DNA from: Clostridia bacterium
Lineage (GTDB): Bacteria > Bacillota > Clostridia > TANB77 > CAG-508
Direction of reading: 5' to 3'
NCBI GenBank assembly: GCA_017528085.1
Contig: JAFXPH010000006.1
Location: 94,577 to 158,576 of the forward strand
DNA: 64,000 bases
In this document: in pieces, positions 9,036-17,889 of the stretch
How the letters are laid out: each line of letters begins with the position of its first letter
How positions within the stretch are numbered: the first letter of the stretch is position 1
Notes under the pieces: generated by a model
Database searches by the model: none
Seen by the model: the letters and a program-made list of their open reading frames with translations, nothing else
What the model was told of the DNA's origin: nothing
Translations under genes and position numbers: made by a program

Positions 9036-9545
9036 ATGAAAAATAATCATAGGTTAAACTTGTTGTTTTTACTTCTATCTATAGTAGTTCTTGTAGGAAT
9101 TATTTATGCGATAATACATTTTACTATGGGTAAAGAGGGAGCTATTACAAAGGCTACATCAGATGAAAAAGAGTTTAATAACACAGAGGTTTTAGAAACA
9201 CTTAATTTAGCTATAAGAAAAGCTTATATAGATACATATAAAGAAGCATCAGAAAATAAAGTAGCAGTGGACCAAATTTACAATTCAGATAAAGTTTTAT
9301 CTTCATTTGTTGAACTTGGATATATAGAAAAATATAAAACAGATGAAGAAGGTGTAGAAATGTACTACATCATAGTTGATAATCTAAAAGTTGATATAAC
9401 AAATGGAAAAGGCGAGAATGGAAGCAACAAGGATGTATTTGTTATTGAGAAAAATAATGTAGATGGTTCACACATGATTGAGTATTTTAATTCTAATGGT
9501 GAAAAAGAACTTATCGGTTCATTAAATTTTACACCTGAAGTTTAA
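9036..9545 (+). CDS. Small membrane-anchored protein of unknown function
   Basis: 169 residues with a positively charged start and one N-terminal membrane helix (residues 9-30, LLFLLLSIVVLVGIIYAI), then a hydrophilic extracytoplasmic domain. The segment after the helix (GKEGAITKATSDEKEF) resembles the region after the helix in pilin-like proteins of related bacteria, such as the gene at 26071, but there is no prepilin cleavage motif. It starts 25 bases after dnaE with AAGGGG as its ribosome site, so it is probably cotranscribed with dnaE. Confidence 0.7.
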   Translation: MKNNHRLNLLFLLLSIVVLVGIIYAIIHFTMGKEGAITKATSDEKEFNNTEVLETLNLAIRKAYIDTYKEASENKVAVDQIYNSDKVLSSFVELGYIEKYKTDEEGVEMYYIIVDNLKVDITNGKGENGSNKDVFVIEKNNVDGSHMIEYFNSNGEKELIGSLNFTPEV

Positions 9546-9563
9546 AATAAATATTTTTAACAC

Positions 9564-9598
9564 AAAAATAGGCAGTCGAAAGGCTGCCTAATTTTTTT
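9564..9598. terminator. Bidirectional terminator
   Basis: Stem TAGGCAG / CTGCCTA (9569-9575 with 9584-9590), flanked by an A5 run on the left and a T run on the right. It can serve both the plus-strand 9036 gene and the minus-strand phosphoribosyltransferase gene. Confidence 0.85.
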
Positions 9599-10463
9599 AT
9601 TTATTTAATTGATATATGTCATTATCTAAACAAAGCTTAGCACGTTTTTTTGTTTTTTCATCTCCATTTAAAGAGTTTTCTAAAAATTCTGGATGGGCTA
9701 GAAGGAAGTCTCTCATACTTCTTTCAGGATCTATTACATATTTTCTAAGCATTTCTAATTGTGCTTCTGAAATCATTCCAAGTTCCCTTGCTTTTAAGAA
9801 GAACTCATCATTTATCTTAAATAAACTAATTGATCTAATACTATGTTTGTATAGAACTTCATCTCCACCTTGATTTCTATTTACTACTACTACTGACCAT
9901 TTAATTGATGATCCTAATTTGTTAATTGCAGGAGACCAAGCTCTTTCAAAACTTGAAGCTTGATTTAAAAGATCAGCAACATGAAGAACAGCTTTATTCT
10001 CCAAACTATTTACTTCAGTGTTTTCTTCAAAATCACAAGTACTTACAACTGTTGTTAAATCTTTATAGATTGTTATATGTGGTTTACCAAGTAAGTTTGC
10101 TACAATCATTGAGAAATACCAATCTCTTCTTTCACCACCAGAAACATAATCTATAGCATCTACATCAATTTGCTTTTGTATTAGCTCAACTAACGCATCA
10201 ACTACAGTTCTATATATTTCGTTTGAATAGTATTGGTCGTTAACATATTCAAATAACTCTGTTGGTATATCTTGCTTATCATGTAGTTCAAGTTCTCTAT
10301 CTATGAAATTTAAGAAACCTTCAGCATCTTCTTGAGATCCATATAAAAAGTGAGTATTTATAAAGTAAGGACCAATCTTTCCTGAAGTATACCAAAAAGG
10401 TTTGTTTTCTTCACAAACTTTGAATGCATTTGTATCAAATAGTAATGACATTATATCTTTCAT
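9597..10463 (-). CDS. Orotate phosphoribosyltransferase-like protein
   Basis: 288 residues from the ATG at 10463, which follows AGGAGG; an upstream in-frame extension has no ribosome site. WYTSGKIGPYFINTHFL (residues 25-40) closely matches the SGRiSPYFiNt signature of orotate phosphoribosyltransferases, and VSGGERRDW and VVVVNRNQGG match later OPRT segments. The PRPP loop, normally vvveDvitTGgS, reads VLHVADLLNQASS (about 159-171), so the acidic pair and the TG are altered. It lies 1 kb from the pyr operon but on the other strand. It may be the lineage's PyrE or a divergent, perhaps regulatory, paralogue. Confidence 0.65.
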   Translation of the reverse strand: MKDIMSLLFDTNAFKVCEENKPFWYTSGKIGPYFINTHFLYGSQEDAEGFLNFIDRELELHDKQDIPTELFEYVNDQYYSNEIYRTVVDALVELIQKQIDVDAIDYVSGGERRDWYFSMIVANLLGKPHITIYKDLTTVVSTCDFEENTEVNSLENKAVLHVADLLNQASSFERAWSPAINKLGSSIKWSVVVVNRNQGGDEVLYKHSIRSISLFKINDEFFLKARELGMISEAQLEMLRKYVIDPERSMRDFLLAHPEFLENSLNGDEKTKKRAKLCLDNDIYQLNK

Positions 10464-10534
10464 TATTTTTCCTCCTAAAAAAATATTCAGTTTGATTATA
10501 TAAATAGAAGGTTCAAAAGTCAATAAAATGATAA

Positions 10535-10566
10535 CAGCACCCACCTATAATAGGGGGTGCTGTTCG
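10535..10566 (-). terminator. Terminator of the 10567 gene
   Basis: GC-rich inverted repeat AACAGCACCC / GGGTGCTGTT just after the stop on the minus strand, followed by a weak T-rich tract. Confidence 0.7.
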
Positions 10567-11196
10567 CTAATCTACTTTAAAGAAGACGATGATGAGGAGA
10601 TTTCCGACCTGAATGTTCGAAACGTCAGGGATTTCATCTAAAGAACGACCTTTGAACATTTCGAGCTGAAGAAGAGATTCTCTGGCATGGTGAACGATTT
10701 CATCCATTTCCTGAACAAACTCTTCGACAGGATCGTTATCCTCATAGTTGGGGTTAATGACGAACTTGACTTTGATCTCGGTTGAACCATCTTTAGCTTT
10801 CTTGACTTCAGGGAGGAGAACAGAGCTTATCAGAGTGTGCTTGATTTCATCAACCATAGGTTTTTCACCAATGGATCTTGAATGATCAAGCTCGATTCTA
10901 CAAAGCTCGTAGTATCTTTCCATATGATCGCCGACATTCATCTTGGTCGCAGCGGAGCGGAAAGCGGTTTTGTTGTTCTGCCCATTGATAAGAAAACTCC
11001 AACGGATTTTCCAACGGTTATTCACACTAGACCTATAGAGGTCAGTGAGTTCAAAGCCCTCTGCAGAACTAATCGGAATGGCCGTCAAGGTCTTGTCTGA
11101 TCCGAAATAATAGATAAATCCTTTGAGGATTCGAATCGCGTAGCCCGTCAAATCTGTCGTCTCTCCAGTATTTTGCTTCCGTATCACGTTTAACAT
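10567..11196 (-). CDS. Protein of unknown function, GC-richer cassette gene
   Basis: 209 residues, no recognised family, no signal peptide and no membrane helix. The N-terminal part looks beta-rich (GYAIRILKGFIYYFGSD) and the C-terminal half helical. The ATG at 11196 has AAGGAGG upstream. Base composition and codons (ATC, CTG, GCC, CGG) are clearly richer in G and C than the flanking pyr genes. It has its own extended -10 promoter and GC-rich terminator. The leader holds an 8-bp hairpin at 11218-11238. It belongs with the isolated foreign-looking genes described in the summary. Confidence 0.7.
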   Translation of the reverse strand: MLNVIRKQNTGETTDLTGYAIRILKGFIYYFGSDKTLTAIPISSAEGFELTDLYRSSVNNRWKIRWSFLINGQNNKTAFRSAATKMNVGDHMERYYELCRIELDHSRSIGEKPMVDEIKHTLISSVLLPEVKKAKDGSTEIKVKFVINPNYEDNDPVEEFVQEMDEIVHHARESLLQLEMFKGRSLDEIPDVSNIQVGNLLIIVFFKVD

Positions 11197-11217
11197 AGAG
11201 CACCTCCTTAAAATATT

Positions 11218-11238
11218 TTGGAGGCACTAGGCCTCCAA
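11218..11238 (-). promoter_or_regulatory. Leader hairpin of the 10567 gene
   Basis: A perfect 8-bp inverted repeat (TTGGAGGC / GCCTCCAA, 5-base loop) between promoter and ribosome site. On the minus strand it is followed by an A/T-rich stretch, so it could be a weak attenuator or an mRNA-stabilising hairpin. Confidence 0.45.
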
Positions 11239-11277
11239 GCGTGAACTCTTTGGCCTTTGCTATACGAAAACAACATT

Positions 11278-11283
11278 ATTATA
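11278..11283 (-). promoter_or_regulatory. Extended -10 promoter of the 10567 gene
   Basis: Minus-strand TGCTATAAT, identical to the extended -10 of the 2766 gene. The -35 region is weak. Confidence 0.65.
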
Positions 11284-11374
11284 GCACAAAAGCCCTTAAA
11301 AATAAATACTTTTAAGTTAAAAATATTATGTTAATTTATAAAATGTATTTTTTGTGAATTTCCTTGTTTTTAAA

Positions 11375-11403
11375 TTGAAAAAGTTACCTATAAATGATAA
11401 AAT
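11375..11403 (+). promoter_or_regulatory. Promoter of the pyr operon
   Basis: TTGAAA (11375-11380), a 17-base spacer, TAAAAT (11398-11403) with extended TG. The predicted start lies about 20 bases before the pyrC ATG, leaving no room for a PyrR-type attenuator. Confidence 0.65.
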
Positions 11404-11430
11404 TTAAAAAATTAAAGTAGGAGGGAATAG

Positions 11431-12705
11431 ATGAACTTATTATTAAAAAATGGTATGGTTTATGACTATGCAAACGATATACATGAGGTTACTGATATTC
11501 TTTTAGAAAATGATTTAATTAAAGAAATTGGAACTATAAATGGTTCTTATGATGAAGTAATTGATTGTACAGGTTTAGTTATTATTCCTGGTATGATTGA
11601 TATGCATTGCCATTTAAGAGAACCAGGTGGAGAACACAAAGAAACTATTGAAACTGGATCTAGAAGCGCTGTTAAGGGTGGTTTTACTACTATTTGTCCT
11701 ATGCCAAATACAAATCCCACTCCAGATAGCGCTATTGTTTTGAAAAAAATAATAGATGAAGCAAAAAGGGTTAATCTTTGTAATGTATTTCCATTTTCTA
11801 GTGTAACTATAGGAGAAAAGGGAGAAAAGCTCGTAGACTTTAAATCACAATTAGAAAATGGAGCTATAGCTTTTTCAGATGATGGTATGCCAGTAGAAAA
11901 TGCACGTATGATTCGAGAAGCTATGATTGAAGCAAATAGATTAGGTTCATTTATTTCTGAACATTGTGAAGAAAAATCAGTGTCTAAAGGTGCAATAAAT
12001 GCAGGAGAAATAGCAGAAAAACTTGGAGTAGAAGGAGTACTTCCTGAAGCAGAAGAGATAATGGCTTCTCGTGATATAGTTATAGCAGAGACAAATAATC
12101 TTCATACTCATATTTGTCACATAAGTACTAAAACAAGTGTAAATATGATTAGAGATGCAAAGAAAAGAGGAGTAAAAGTGACATGTGAAACTTGTCCTCA
12201 TTACTTTAGCTTTACTGTAGATGAAGTTTTAGAGTCAGGTGTAAATGCAAAAATGAATCCTCCATTAAGAGAAGAAAAAGATAGATTAGCAATTATAGAA
12301 GGCTTAAAAGATGGAACAATAGATGCAATTATAACAGATCATGCTCCACACACTGAAGAAGAAAAAGCCAAAGGCTTAGCTTCAGCTCCAAATGGAATAA
12401 TAGGATTTGAAACAGCATTAGCTGCTATTAATACAAATCTAGTTGATAAAGGATTACTTGATTTTAAAGATGTAGTAAGACTTACAAGTTATTCACCTGC
12501 AAGACTTTTGGGATTAAATGATAGAGGAGAAATAAAAGAAGGAAATAAAGCAGATTTTACTATATTCGATCCAAATGAAGAATATGTTTATACAAAAGAG
12601 AGTATAGTTTCAAAATCAAAAAATACTCCTTGGATAGGAAAGAAATTAAAAGGTAAAGTTAAATATACAATTGTATCTGGAAGAGTAGTATATAGTGAAG
12701 TTTAG
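11431..12705 (+). CDS. pyrC: Dihydroorotase
   Basis: A 424-residue amidohydrolase that closes carbamoyl-aspartate to dihydroorotate, step three of UMP synthesis. The metal motif DMHCHLREPG has its histidines at residues 59 and 61. CHISTK, TCPHYF and ITDHAPHTEEEK supply later metal and catalytic residues, including the Asp in TDHAPH. The length is typical of the long Bacillota-type enzyme. It is the first gene of the operon, with AGGAGG before its ATG, and pyrF follows after 11 bases. Confidence 0.96.
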   Translation: MNLLLKNGMVYDYANDIHEVTDILLENDLIKEIGTINGSYDEVIDCTGLVIIPGMIDMHCHLREPGGEHKETIETGSRSAVKGGFTTICPMPNTNPTPDSAIVLKKIIDEAKRVNLCNVFPFSSVTIGEKGEKLVDFKSQLENGAIAFSDDGMPVENARMIREAMIEANRLGSFISEHCEEKSVSKGAINAGEIAEKLGVEGVLPEAEEIMASRDIVIAETNNLHTHICHISTKTSVNMIRDAKKRGVKVTCETCPHYFSFTVDEVLESGVNAKMNPPLREEKDRLAIIEGLKDGTIDAIITDHAPHTEEEKAKGLASAPNGIIGFETALAAINTNLVDKGLLDFKDVVRLTSYSPARLLGLNDRGEIKEGNKADFTIFDPNEEYVYTKESIVSKSKNTPWIGKKLKGKVKYTIVSGRVVYSEV

Positions 12706-12716
12706 GAGGTAAAAAT

Positions 12717-13661
12717 ATGGGTTTAGTAATTGATAGATTAATAGATAAAATTAAAGAAATGAATAATCCAACAGTAATGGGATTAGATCCAAGACTTGAG
12801 TACATACCAAATTTTATAAAAGAAAAATATTCTACAGAATCAGAAGACTATGTTTATAACATAATCATGGAATACAACAAATTGTTAATCGACAATGTTT
12901 ATGATATAATTCCAGCAGTGAAGCCTCAAATAGCTTTTTATGAATTATATGGAATTCCAGGTATGAAAGCATTTAAAGATACTTGTACTTATGCAAGTAA
13001 AAAAGGAATGATAGTAATAGCAGATATAAAAAGAGGCGATATTGGTTCAACTGCAAAAGCATATTCTAATACATACATCGGGAAAGTTATGATCGATGGA
13101 GAACTTAAAACTATGTATGATATTGATATGACAACAGTTAATCCATATTTTGGTATTGATGGAATAAAGCCATTTATTGATGATGTTAAGGGATTTGATA
13201 AAGGAATATTTATATTAGTTAAAACTTCAAATAGTTCTTCTGGAGAAATCCAAGATCTAAAAATAGAAAATGGAAAAACTATTTACGAAGAAGTAGGAAC
13301 ACTTGTTGAAAAATGGGGGCTAGATGTAATAGGTAAGTATGGATATTCTTCAATTGGTGCAGTAGTTGGAGCCACATATCCAGAACAATTAAGAGAGCTT
13401 AGAAAATTAATGCCACATATTTTCTTTCTTATCCCTGGTTATGGAGCTCAAGGAGGAAAAGCAGAAGATATAGCTTTAGGATTTGATGAAAATGGATTAG
13501 GTGGAATTGTAAATGCATCAAGAAGTTTAATGTGTGCAATTAAATCTGATTTATGGAAAGATAAATATACTGAAGAAGAATTTTATTTAGCAATTAGAGA
13601 AGAGGCTTTAAGAATGAAAGAAGAACTTACAAAAAGTATTGAGTTAAGAAAGAAGGCATAG
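12717..13661 (+). CDS. pyrF: Orotidine-5'-phosphate decarboxylase
   Basis: 314 residues. The catalytic signature ADIKRGDIGSTA is plain, preceded by GLDPRLEYIP at the N-terminus and VKPQIAFYE. The length of about 310 rather than 230 residues marks the longer group-2 type of the enzyme, which converts OMP to UMP. AGGAGG precedes the ATG, and the next gene starts four bases after its stop. Confidence 0.95.
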   Translation: MGLVIDRLIDKIKEMNNPTVMGLDPRLEYIPNFIKEKYSTESEDYVYNIIMEYNKLLIDNVYDIIPAVKPQIAFYELYGIPGMKAFKDTCTYASKKGMIVIADIKRGDIGSTAKAYSNTYIGKVMIDGELKTMYDIDMTTVNPYFGIDGIKPFIDDVKGFDKGIFILVKTSNSSSGEIQDLKIENGKTIYEEVGTLVEKWGLDVIGKYGYSSIGAVVGATYPEQLRELRKLMPHIFFLIPGYGAQGGKAEDIALGFDENGLGGIVNASRSLMCAIKSDLWKDKYTEEEFYLAIREEALRMKEELTKSIELRKKA

Positions 13662-13665
13662 AGAT

Positions 13666-14505
13666 ATGTTAGAAATTGAAACAAAAAAAGAAGGTGCAGA
13701 ACTTGTATCTGCAAAATTAGATGGTATTGAAAAAATACATGATGGAGTTAATTTTTGGAATAGACACGCTCCAATATTATTTCCGATAGTAGGAAAATTA
13801 AAAGATGGAAAGACAATAATGAAAGGTGAAACTTTCGAAATGGGACAACATGGTTTTGCTAGAGATATGACATTTGAAGAAATAGGAGAGCATTCTTATA
13901 AACTTACTTCAAATGAAGAAACTATGAAAAAATTCCCATATTCATTTGAATTATATGTTTCATATGAAGTAGAAGATAATTCTCTTAAAACTATATATGA
14001 AGTAGTAAATACTGGAGATGAACCAATGCCATTTGGAATAGGTGGACACCCAGCTTATAGATGTGAATATTGTTCAGGAAAGTATAAATTAGGTTTTAAT
14101 CAAATCGAAGATGAAATTGAATTTTATCAACTATCAGATGGACTAGTAAATCCAGTTCCATGTGATAAAAATAGATTCATGAGAGAAAACACAATATTCT
14201 TAGATAGATCTACTTTTAGAAATGATGCAATTATTATGAAAAACTTAAAATCAAATAAAGTATTTTTAAAGACAGATACAAACCTAATACTATCATTTGA
14301 TTTTACAGGATTTAAATATTTAGCAATTTGGTCAAAAGAAGATGCTAATTTTATTTGTATTGAACCTTGGTTTAATACAGCTGATAAAACTACTTCAGAT
14401 GGAATATTTGAACATAAAGAAGATATCTTAAAATTAGTTCCAAAAGAGAGTTTTAAAGCAGAATATAAAGTAGAATTTTATAATGATTTTAAATTGCAAA
14501 GATAA
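13666..14505 (+). CDS. Aldose 1-epimerase family protein (LacX-like)
   Basis: A 279-residue beta-rich protein of the galactose-mutarotase fold. ILFPIVGKLKDGK, GQHGFARD, FGIGGHPAYRC and a C-terminal CIEPWFNTADK are typical of the LacX-type subgroup; the GHPAY histidine is a likely catalytic residue. The family interconverts sugar anomers. It sits tightly between pyrF and pyrK, an unusual place, so it is cotranscribed with pyrimidine genes although no pyrimidine step needs it. Confidence 0.85.
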   Translation: MLEIETKKEGAELVSAKLDGIEKIHDGVNFWNRHAPILFPIVGKLKDGKTIMKGETFEMGQHGFARDMTFEEIGEHSYKLTSNEETMKKFPYSFELYVSYEVEDNSLKTIYEVVNTGDEPMPFGIGGHPAYRCEYCSGKYKLGFNQIEDEIEFYQLSDGLVNPVPCDKNRFMRENTIFLDRSTFRNDAIIMKNLKSNKVFLKTDTNLILSFDFTGFKYLAIWSKEDANFICIEPWFNTADKTTSDGIFEHKEDILKLVPKESFKAEYKVEFYNDFKLQR

Positions 14506-14514
14506 GGAGTATTT

Positions 14515-15306
14515 ATGGGTAAAAAAGTATTAGCAGAACTTGTAAATAAGGAAGAATTAAACAAAGATATTTTTAAGTTCAGTGTAAGATCAAAAGAAAT
14601 TGCAGACCTTGCAAAACCTGGTCAATTTTTGGATATCAAAGTTTCAGATAAAGGAGAACCTTTCTTAAGAAGACCAATTAGTATTCATAATGTTGATAAA
14701 GAAAATGGAATAGTTGAATTTATCTTTATGGTTGTTGGAAAAGGAACTAAGATTTTAGCTGAAAGAAATGTAGGGGAGAAACTAGACATTTTAGGACCAC
14801 TAGGAAATGGAACTTTTGATACTGATAAAAAGTATAATTCAGTTTCAATTATTGGCGGCGGACTTGGAGTTTTCCCACTTTATGAACTTACAAAAAAACT
14901 TAAAAATAATGCATCACTAAATGTTTATCTAGGATTTAGAAATAAAGATTTAGTTACTTGTGAAAAAGAATTTGAAGCAATAGGATTAAACAAATTATGT
15001 GTTACAACAGATGATGGCTCTTATAAAGAAAAAGGATTTGCTATCGACTTTATGAAAAAAGATATTGAAGAACATAGAGTAGATAAAATCTTTGCATGTG
15101 GACCACTTCCAATGTTAAGAGCAGTTAAAGAATATGCAGATAAAGAAGGAATAGATTGCGAACTTTCTATGGAAGAAAGAATGGGCTGTGGTATAGGAGC
15201 GTGTCTTGGATGTGCAATAGAGTACATCAGAGATGATGGTACAAAAACATATAAACATGTATGTAAAGATGGACCAGTATTTGATTCAAAGAAAATTATT
15301 TTTTAA
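14515..15306 (+). CDS. pyrK: Dihydroorotate dehydrogenase B, electron transfer subunit
   Basis: A 263-residue FAD and [2Fe-2S] protein that passes electrons from PyrD to NAD. The FAD-binding segment is FLRRPISIHNV, the nucleotide-binding part is IIGGGLGVFPLYEL and CGPLPMLRAV, and the cluster cysteines lie in GCGIGACLGC plus a later Cys in VCKDGPVF. It needs the class 1B PyrD encoded two genes downstream. AAGGAG precedes the ATG. Confidence 0.95.
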   Translation: MGKKVLAELVNKEELNKDIFKFSVRSKEIADLAKPGQFLDIKVSDKGEPFLRRPISIHNVDKENGIVEFIFMVVGKGTKILAERNVGEKLDILGPLGNGTFDTDKKYNSVSIIGGGLGVFPLYELTKKLKNNASLNVYLGFRNKDLVTCEKEFEAIGLNKLCVTTDDGSYKEKGFAIDFMKKDIEEHRVDKIFACGPLPMLRAVKEYADKEGIDCELSMEERMGCGIGACLGCAIEYIRDDGTKTYKHVCKDGPVFDSKKIIF

Positions 15307-15317
15307 AGGTTAGAAAT

Positions 15318-16919
15318 ATGAAAAAAATTTTAGAAAATGAGAAGTTTATTAATATAATTAAAAAATTAGCATTAGTAGGACTTATGCTTCTTATTTTTGC
15401 GTCAATGTTTATACTAAACCATTCAGTATGTATGAGTCCAGATGATTATAATTATTCAGGAGTAATTGGACAAATTCATAATAAAGTAGACACATTAGAA
15501 GATTGTATTACTTCAGCTACATATCTATATAATAACTGGACAGGTAGAGTAATACCGCATCTTTTAATAGGTCTTACTAGAAATCTTAATCCATACGTAT
15601 ATGAATGTTTAAACACATTAGTATTTATGTGTTTGATAGTTATAATTAATAAAATAATATCTGGAAAAGTAACATTTTTTGGAACACTTGCAGCATTTGG
15701 ATATTTTGTGTTTTCTATGATGTTTGGAGAAAAATTTGCATGGATAAGTGGAACTTTTAACTACTTATGGCCAACTACTGCATTTGCAATTCTTGCATAC
15801 TTTATTTATAGAAACATAAATGAGGATTATAAATTAAATCTAGCAGGAAAAATAGCTCTTGTTATATGGGCATTTATAACTGGCTTTTCTCATGAAAATA
15901 TTGCATTTGTTGGTGGAGCTTTCTTAGGATGCTTATATCTTTTTAATATAAAGAAACTATTAAAAGTAGAAATAAAAGAAAAGATCTTTTATATCTTATT
16001 GTTTATTTCATTCTGCGCGGGAGCTTTCCTAACAATATTTGCACCAGGAAATATGTCTAGAATGGGACAAGAAAACACAAGTTTTAATTGGGGATTTTTA
16101 GGTAACTACTTTAATGCAAAATATCATTTGATTTTATGTTTAATTACTATGGTTATAATGTGGTTTAAAGATGGAAAAGATCTAGTTAAAAAAGAATTAC
16201 TATTTTTCTTTGTTCCACTTATAATTGCAACTATCCCAATGGGAGTAATAGCTAATTTCCCACCAAGAGCATTTTTACCATATGAATTTTTAATAGCATC
16301 AGTTATGGTTGGAAACATCATTTTACTTCTTGAGAAAGTAGAAAAATATAATATAGCATTAGCAATACTTTCGGTAGTATTTACTTTAGTTGTATTTAGA
16401 AGATTTTCACCAAGTACTTTAGCTCAAATTAGATACATTATTCCATATAAAGAAGAATTAACTAAAGAGTTAAATGAAGCTAAAGAAAAAGGCGAAAAAG
16501 ACGTACTAGTACTAAGTTTTGACTACTTAAATTATATTCATAGAGAAGATTATATTAATATTGACAACTTCTTTGTTGATTGGAACTGTACAATGCCAGT
16601 AAATGTATTTACAGCAATGTATTATGATTTTGATAAAGTAACTGCAATAGGTAAAGACAACTACATGATAGAAATTGAGGTTGATACTGAAGGTATTAAC
16701 CCATACTTTGTAATTGATAAAGAAACAGGTATCCAAACTGACATGATGGAATGTGATAATTGGATTAGATTCCAAATTCCAAAAGATAAGTTTGGAAAAT
16801 ATGTATTAAACTGCAAAGTAAATGATGTTGAAAATCAAATAAAAAGTTATAAAGTAAGAAGTATTGAAGGTGAGATGCCAAAAGATACTTATTCAATTGA
16901 TGATTTAATAATTAAATAA
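15318..16919 (+). CDS. Multi-pass membrane protein, DUF6056-like
   Basis: 533 residues with about 10-11 membrane helices in the first 370 residues and a C-terminal soluble domain. The extracytoplasmic loop after helix one has SPDDYNYSG. That acidic motif and the later GKFAWISGTFNYLW-like region resemble DUF6056 and GT-C type glycosyltransferases, in which such an Asp pair binds metal or a lipid-linked sugar. A role in moving sugars onto cell-wall polymers is inferred. It sits between pyrK and pyrD in the operon with only 11-base gaps. Confidence 0.65.
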   Translation: MKKILENEKFINIIKKLALVGLMLLIFASMFILNHSVCMSPDDYNYSGVIGQIHNKVDTLEDCITSATYLYNNWTGRVIPHLLIGLTRNLNPYVYECLNTLVFMCLIVIINKIISGKVTFFGTLAAFGYFVFSMMFGEKFAWISGTFNYLWPTTAFAILAYFIYRNINEDYKLNLAGKIALVIWAFITGFSHENIAFVGGAFLGCLYLFNIKKLLKVEIKEKIFYILLFISFCAGAFLTIFAPGNMSRMGQENTSFNWGFLGNYFNAKYHLILCLITMVIMWFKDGKDLVKKELLFFFVPLIIATIPMGVIANFPPRAFLPYEFLIASVMVGNIILLLEKVEKYNIALAILSVVFTLVVFRRFSPSTLAQIRYIIPYKEELTKELNEAKEKGEKDVLVLSFDYLNYIHREDYINIDNFFVDWNCTMPVNVFTAMYYDFDKVTAIGKDNYMIEIEVDTEGINPYFVIDKETGIQTDMMECDNWIRFQIPKDKFGKYVLNCKVNDVENQIKSYKVRSIEGEMPKDTYSIDDLIIK

Positions 16920-16930
16920 AGGAGAGATAG

Positions 16931-17842
16931 ATGAATTTAGGAGTTGATTTTTGTGGGATTAAATTAAAAAATCCAGTTACTGTTGCATCAGGAACATTTG
17001 GATATGGAAGAGAATTTGAAGAGTACATTGATTTAAATAGGTTAGGTGCAATAATAACTAAAGGAACTACTTTAAAAGAAAAACTTGGAAACAAGGCCCC
17101 AAGAATATGCGAAGTAACAGGAGGACTATTAAATAGTATTGGATTACAAAACCCAGGAGTAGAACACTTCTTAAAAGAAGATTTACCATTCTTAAGAAAG
17201 TTTGATACTAAGATTATAGTAAATGCTTGTGGAAGTACTGTAGAAGACTATGTTGAACTATGTAAAATTTTAAACGATGCAGACATAGATGGAGTAGAAC
17301 TTAATCTTTCTTGTCCAAATGTTAAAGAAGGATGTTTAGCATTTGGAACAACATATGAAGGAGTTAAAGGAGTAACAGAAAAGGTAAGAAAAGTTTTAGA
17401 TAGAAAACCACTAATTGTAAAACTTACTCCTAACGTAACTGATATAACTCAGCCAGCAAAAGGAGCAGAGGATGCAGGGGCAGATGGTATATCTGCAATT
17501 AATACTTTACTTGGTATGAAAATAGATATAAAGAAAAGAAGACCAATTTTAGCAAATAACACTGGTGGATTTGCAGGACCTGCAATAAAACCAGTAGCTG
17601 TAAGAATGGTATATCAAATTGCTCAAGCAGTTAATATTCCAGTAATGGGACTTGGCGGAATAATGACAGGTGAAGATGCAATAGAGTTTATGGAAGCAGG
17701 AGCAACTGCAATTTCAATTGGAGCAGGAAATATGGTTGATCCTGAAACAAGTATTAGAGTTATCGATGAGATAGAAGAATTTATGAAAGCAAATCAAATT
17801 GATGATATAAAGAAATTAATTGGTTCAGTTGAAATGAACTAG
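16931..17842 (+). CDS. pyrD: Dihydroorotate dehydrogenase B, catalytic subunit
   Basis: A 303-residue FMN barrel enzyme of class 1B. VASGTFGYG, NACGSTVEDY and ELNLSCPNVKEG (with the catalytic Cys) are seen in order, then INTLLGM, NNTGGFAGPAIKP and GLGGIMTGEDA for FMN and phosphate binding. It oxidises dihydroorotate to orotate and passes electrons to PyrK. AAAGGAG precedes the ATG. Confidence 0.96.
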   Translation: MNLGVDFCGIKLKNPVTVASGTFGYGREFEEYIDLNRLGAIITKGTTLKEKLGNKAPRICEVTGGLLNSIGLQNPGVEHFLKEDLPFLRKFDTKIIVNACGSTVEDYVELCKILNDADIDGVELNLSCPNVKEGCLAFGTTYEGVKGVTEKVRKVLDRKPLIVKLTPNVTDITQPAKGAEDAGADGISAINTLLGMKIDIKKRRPILANNTGGFAGPAIKPVAVRMVYQIAQAVNIPVMGLGGIMTGEDAIEFMEAGATAISIGAGNMVDPETSIRVIDEIEEFMKANQIDDIKKLIGSVEMN

Positions 17843-17889
17843 AATTTGTAATAAAATCTATGTATACAAAATGATTAGGAGATAAAGAA

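Noticed and set aside
11239..11430. PyrR-type attenuator before pyrC
   Set aside because: The promoter lies so close to the ATG that the leader is only about 20 bases; no terminator hairpin is present.
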